NCBI GenBank assembly: GCA_029243485.1
Contig: JAQWRY010000062.1
Coordinates: 62,001 to 126,000, forward strand
DNA from: Candidatus Binatia bacterium
GTDB lineage: Bacteria; Desulfobacterota; Binatia; UBA12015
DNA: 64,000 bases
Reading direction: 5' to 3'
This document shows positions 61,712 through 64,000 of this stretch, piece after piece. Under the pieces are notes generated by a model. The model saw only the letters and a list, made by a program, of their open reading frames with translations, searched no databases and was not told the DNA's origin. A program made the translations under genes and the position numbers. Position 1 is the first letter of the stretch. Each line of letters starts with the position of its first letter.

Positions 61712-64000
61712 AGGCCGCAATCGCGTGGTTCGCTCGCAACTCGGTTGCGGCGAACCTTCTGATGCTCGTGATCGTGGTCGGCGGACTCCTCGCGCTGCCC
61801 CGACTGAAGATGGAGATCTTTCCCGCCGTCGAGGCGGATCTCGTCCTCGTAACAGTCCCCTACCGGGGCGCCTCCCCTTCCGAAGTCGAGAAGGGCGTCT
61901 GCATCCGCGTCGAAGAGCGCATTCAGGGCATCGAGGGAATCGAGCGCCTCGACTGCACTGCGTCCGAGGGCATGGGGCTCATCATGGCCGAGGTCCACGC
62001 GTGGGCCGACACCGACGGGGTGCTCGACGACATCAAGACCGAGGTCGACGCGATCGACACCTTCCCCGCCGAAACCGACAACCCGATCATCAAGCGCGCG
62101 ACGATGCGCGCCCGCGTGATCAACGTCGCGGTCTACGGCGATGTCGGCGAGCGCACGCTGCGCGAGTACGGCCAGAAGGTCCGCGACGACATCGCAGAGC
62201 TACCCGGCATCACGGTCGCGAAGCTTCGCAATACGAGAAACTACGAGATTTCGATCGAGGTCTCCGAGTCGGACCTCGGACGCCACGCGCTGACCTTCGA
62301 TGACGTCGTTGGGGCCGTGCAGCGCTCGTCCCTCGACCTCCCTGCCGGCTCGATCAAAACCAGCGCCGGCGAGATCTCCCTGCGGACCAAGGGCCAGGCG
62401 TATTCCGCCCGGGACTTCGAGAACATCGTCCTCGTGGCGAGTTCGGACGGCAGTCGCGTCCTCGTCGGCGACGTCGCCCGTGTCATCGACGGCTTCGAAG
62501 ACACCGACCGTTGGGCGATCTTCGATGGCCAGCCCTCTGTGATGATCCAGGTGTACCGCGTGGGCGACCAGGGTGCGCTCGATGTCGCCGCACAGGTGAA
62601 GAAGTACATCGGCGAGGCTCAGGCGTCCCTTCCTCCGGGCCTCTCCGTCACCACATGGCAGGACGAATCGGTCTACTTGCGCGCCCGACTGAACACGCTG
62701 CTCGCCAATGGCCGGCTCGGGTTCTTCCTGATCTTCGGCGTGCTCGCCATGTTCCTGCGACTCCGCCTCGCATTCTGGGTGGGCCTCGGCGTGCCCATCG
62801 CGATGCTCGGAACCTTCATCGCCCTGCCCTGGTTCGACGTCTCGATCAACCTACTGTCGTTGTTCGCGTTCCTGGTCGTCCTCGGAATCCTCGTCGACGA
62901 TGCGATCGTCGTCGGCGAGAACATCCATACGCATCAAGAAAAGGGTGAAGACCCGGTCGAGTCCGCGATCGAGGGCGCGCAAGAAGTCGCGGTGCCGGTG
63001 ACGTTCGGCGTGCTCACGACCATCGCCGCGTTCTCGCCGCTCCTGATGATCCCTGGCGACATGGGCAAGATGACACGACAGATTCCCATCGTCGTGATCA
63101 CGGCCCTGGTCTTCTCGTTCATCGAATCCAAGATGATTCTTCCCGCCCACCTCGCGCACGCGCGCGCTCGCGGCAACAAGTCGGGCGCGTGGTCGTCCGC
63201 CAAGTGGAAGCGCTTCCAAGCCGGCGTCGTGAACGGCCTCGAACGATTCACCAAGGGACCCTATGCTCGGTTCCTCCAGCTTTCCGTCGACTGGCGGTAC
63301 TCCACGGCAGCCGCCGGGGCGGCCCTCCTCCTCATCACAGCGGGCCTCGTAGGTGGCGGCTGGGTGCGATTCCACTTCATGCCGGCGATCGAGGGCGACA
63401 ACGTCGTCGCTTTCGTCACCCTGCCCCAGGGAACGCCCGCCGACGTGACGGCGAAGGCCATCAAGCAACTCGAAGCAAGCGCCGACGCGGTACGAGCGGA
63501 ACTCGACGGCGCCGAGGTCGTGAAAGAAGGCAGCGTCTTCCACCACACCCTGTCCAGTGTCGGCGAGCAGCCCTACCGGAAGCGACAGGAACGGGAGTCG
63601 AGCGGATCGCTCGCCGGCGGCGCCAACGAACCCCACACGGGAGAGGTCAACATCGAACTCGCCCCGTCGGAAACACGCGGCGCCACCAGCCTGGAGGTCG
63701 CGAACCTCTGGCGAGAAAAGACTGGAGCGATTCCCGATGCGGTCGAGCTCGGCTTCACGTCAGCGATGTTCGACGCGGGAGAGGCTCTGCACGTCGAGCT
63801 TCGCGGCCAGGATGGGGACGGACTTCGCGACGCTGCGGCCGCGGTTCGGCGGCGTCTCGAGCAGTATCCCGGCGTCTACGACGTCACCGACTCCTTCCGA
63901 GGTGGAAAGCAGGAGGTCGCGCTCTCGATCCGCGACTCCGCGGAGGCCCTCGGGCTCTCACTGCAGGATCTTGCGCGGCAGGTTCGTCAGGCCTTCTACG
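61708..64000 (+). CDS. RND efflux pump (AcrB-like), 3' end off the right edge
   Basis: An open frame of 764 codons, still running at the window end; RND pumps are about 1,020-1,050 residues, so roughly a quarter is missing. First span AANLLMLVIVVGGLLALPRL, then the periplasmic entry EIFPAVEADLVLVTVPYRGA. The proton-relay Asp pair is at residues 397-398 in TM4 (LGILVDDAIVVGENIH). The second half begins with TM7 near 63310 and a periplasmic domain. The GTG at 61708 overlaps the adaptor stop. Substrate range unknown; the PsrA-like regulator suggests fatty-acid-like or bile-type amphiphiles. Confidence 0.94.
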   Translation, partial: MKAAIAWFARNSVAANLLMLVIVVGGLLALPRLKMEIFPAVEADLVLVTVPYRGASPSEVEKGVCIRVEERIQGIEGIERLDCTASEGMGLIMAEVHAWADTDGVLDDIKTEVDAIDTFPAETDNPIIKRATMRARVINVAVYGDVGERTLREYGQKVRDDIAELPGITVAKLRNTRNYEISIEVSESDLGRHALTFDDVVGAVQRSSLDLPAGSIKTSAGEISLRTKGQAYSARDFENIVLVASSDGSRVLVGDVARVIDGFEDTDRWAIFDGQPSVMIQVYRVGDQGALDVAAQVKKYIGEAQASLPPGLSVTTWQDESVYLRARLNTLLANGRLGFFLIFGVLAMFLRLRLAFWVGLGVPIAMLGTFIALPWFDVSINLLSLFAFLVVLGILVDDAIVVGENIHTHQEKGEDPVESAIEGAQEVAVPVTFGVLTTIAAFSPLLMIPGDMGKMTRQIPIVVITALVFSFIESKMILPAHLAHARARGNKSGAWSSAKWKRFQAGVVNGLERFTKGPYARFLQLSVDWRYSTAAAGAALLLITAGLVGGGWVRFHFMPAIEGDNVVAFVTLPQGTPADVTAKAIKQLEASADAVRAELDGAEVVKEGSVFHHTLSSVGEQPYRKRQERESSGSLAGGANEPHTGEVNIELAPSETRGATSLEVANLWREKTGAIPDAVELGFTSAMFDAGEALHVELRGQDGDGLRDAAAAVRRRLEQYPGVYDVTDSFRGGKQEVALSIRDSAEALGLSLQDLARQVRQAFY

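Overview
The window is a high-G+C chromosomal segment from a Gram-negative bacterium. It carries a complete-looking division and cell-wall (dcw) block whose MurE has the DNPR motif of meso-diaminopimelate-adding enzymes, an FtsI with a C-terminal PASTA domain, an RNase P RNA of bacterial type A appearance, and many TetR regulators next to P450, Rieske oxygenase, thiolase and amidohydrolase genes. That mix resembles environmental delta-proteobacteria-like lineages (Myxococcota, Binatota and relatives); the placement is an inference, since no 16S rRNA is present.

Layout. 1-6350: a TetR/thioesterase divergent pair, two decayed genes (a chimeric serine hydrolase/SDR remnant and a melibiose-type MFS transporter), then a leftward TetR-amidohydrolase-P450 operon. 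6395-25860: a long leftward block, mraZ-rsmH-ftsL-ftsI-murE-[murF slot empty]-mraY-murD-ftsW-murG-murC-murB-ddl-ftsQ-ftsA-ftsZ, mostly coupled by 4-base stop/start overlaps, followed after a terminator by a B12-type radical SAM gene and acpS. 25860-29720: RNase P RNA, a 25-bp tandem repeat array, a coiled-coil zinc-ribbon protein, an enoyl-CoA hydratase, a nearly empty kilobase and a CAT-anticodon tRNA. 29800-36460: dnaG and rpsU (without rpoD), a glycerophosphodiesterase, then rightward prmA-rsmE-RDD-gshB and tRNA-Phe. 36485-44805: gene fragments, a hybrid histidine kinase, a secreted protein, more fragments, an SGNH protein, a DUF4838 glycosidase-like protein and a Tat-type amidohydrolase. 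44912-52486: NUDIX, a PadR-controlled ABC exporter, a frameshifted beta-propeller lipoprotein and an XRE regulator/lipoprotein pair. 52512-56008: a Rieske oxygenase-ferredoxin-thiolase operon bracketed by receiver and kinase fragments. 56189-64000: HDOD protein, sirtuin, fatty-acid-hydroxylase-family enzyme with its TetR, and a divergent TetR-adaptor-RND efflux operon that leaves the right edge.

The core genes make, flip and cross-link peptidoglycan precursors and build the Z-ring. The accessory genes look like oxidative catabolism of lipid- or terpenoid-like carboxylates (P450, Rieske oxygenase, thiolase, enoyl-CoA hydratase, thioesterase), efflux and membrane remodelling under TetR/PadR control.

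Two observations stand out. The murF gene, expected between murE and mraY, is replaced by about 200 bases with a short ORF and a 10-bp GC hairpin. And at least seven loci hold fragments of unrelated genes, some joined into chimeric open frames, with no recognisable transposase, integrase or insertion sequence in the window.
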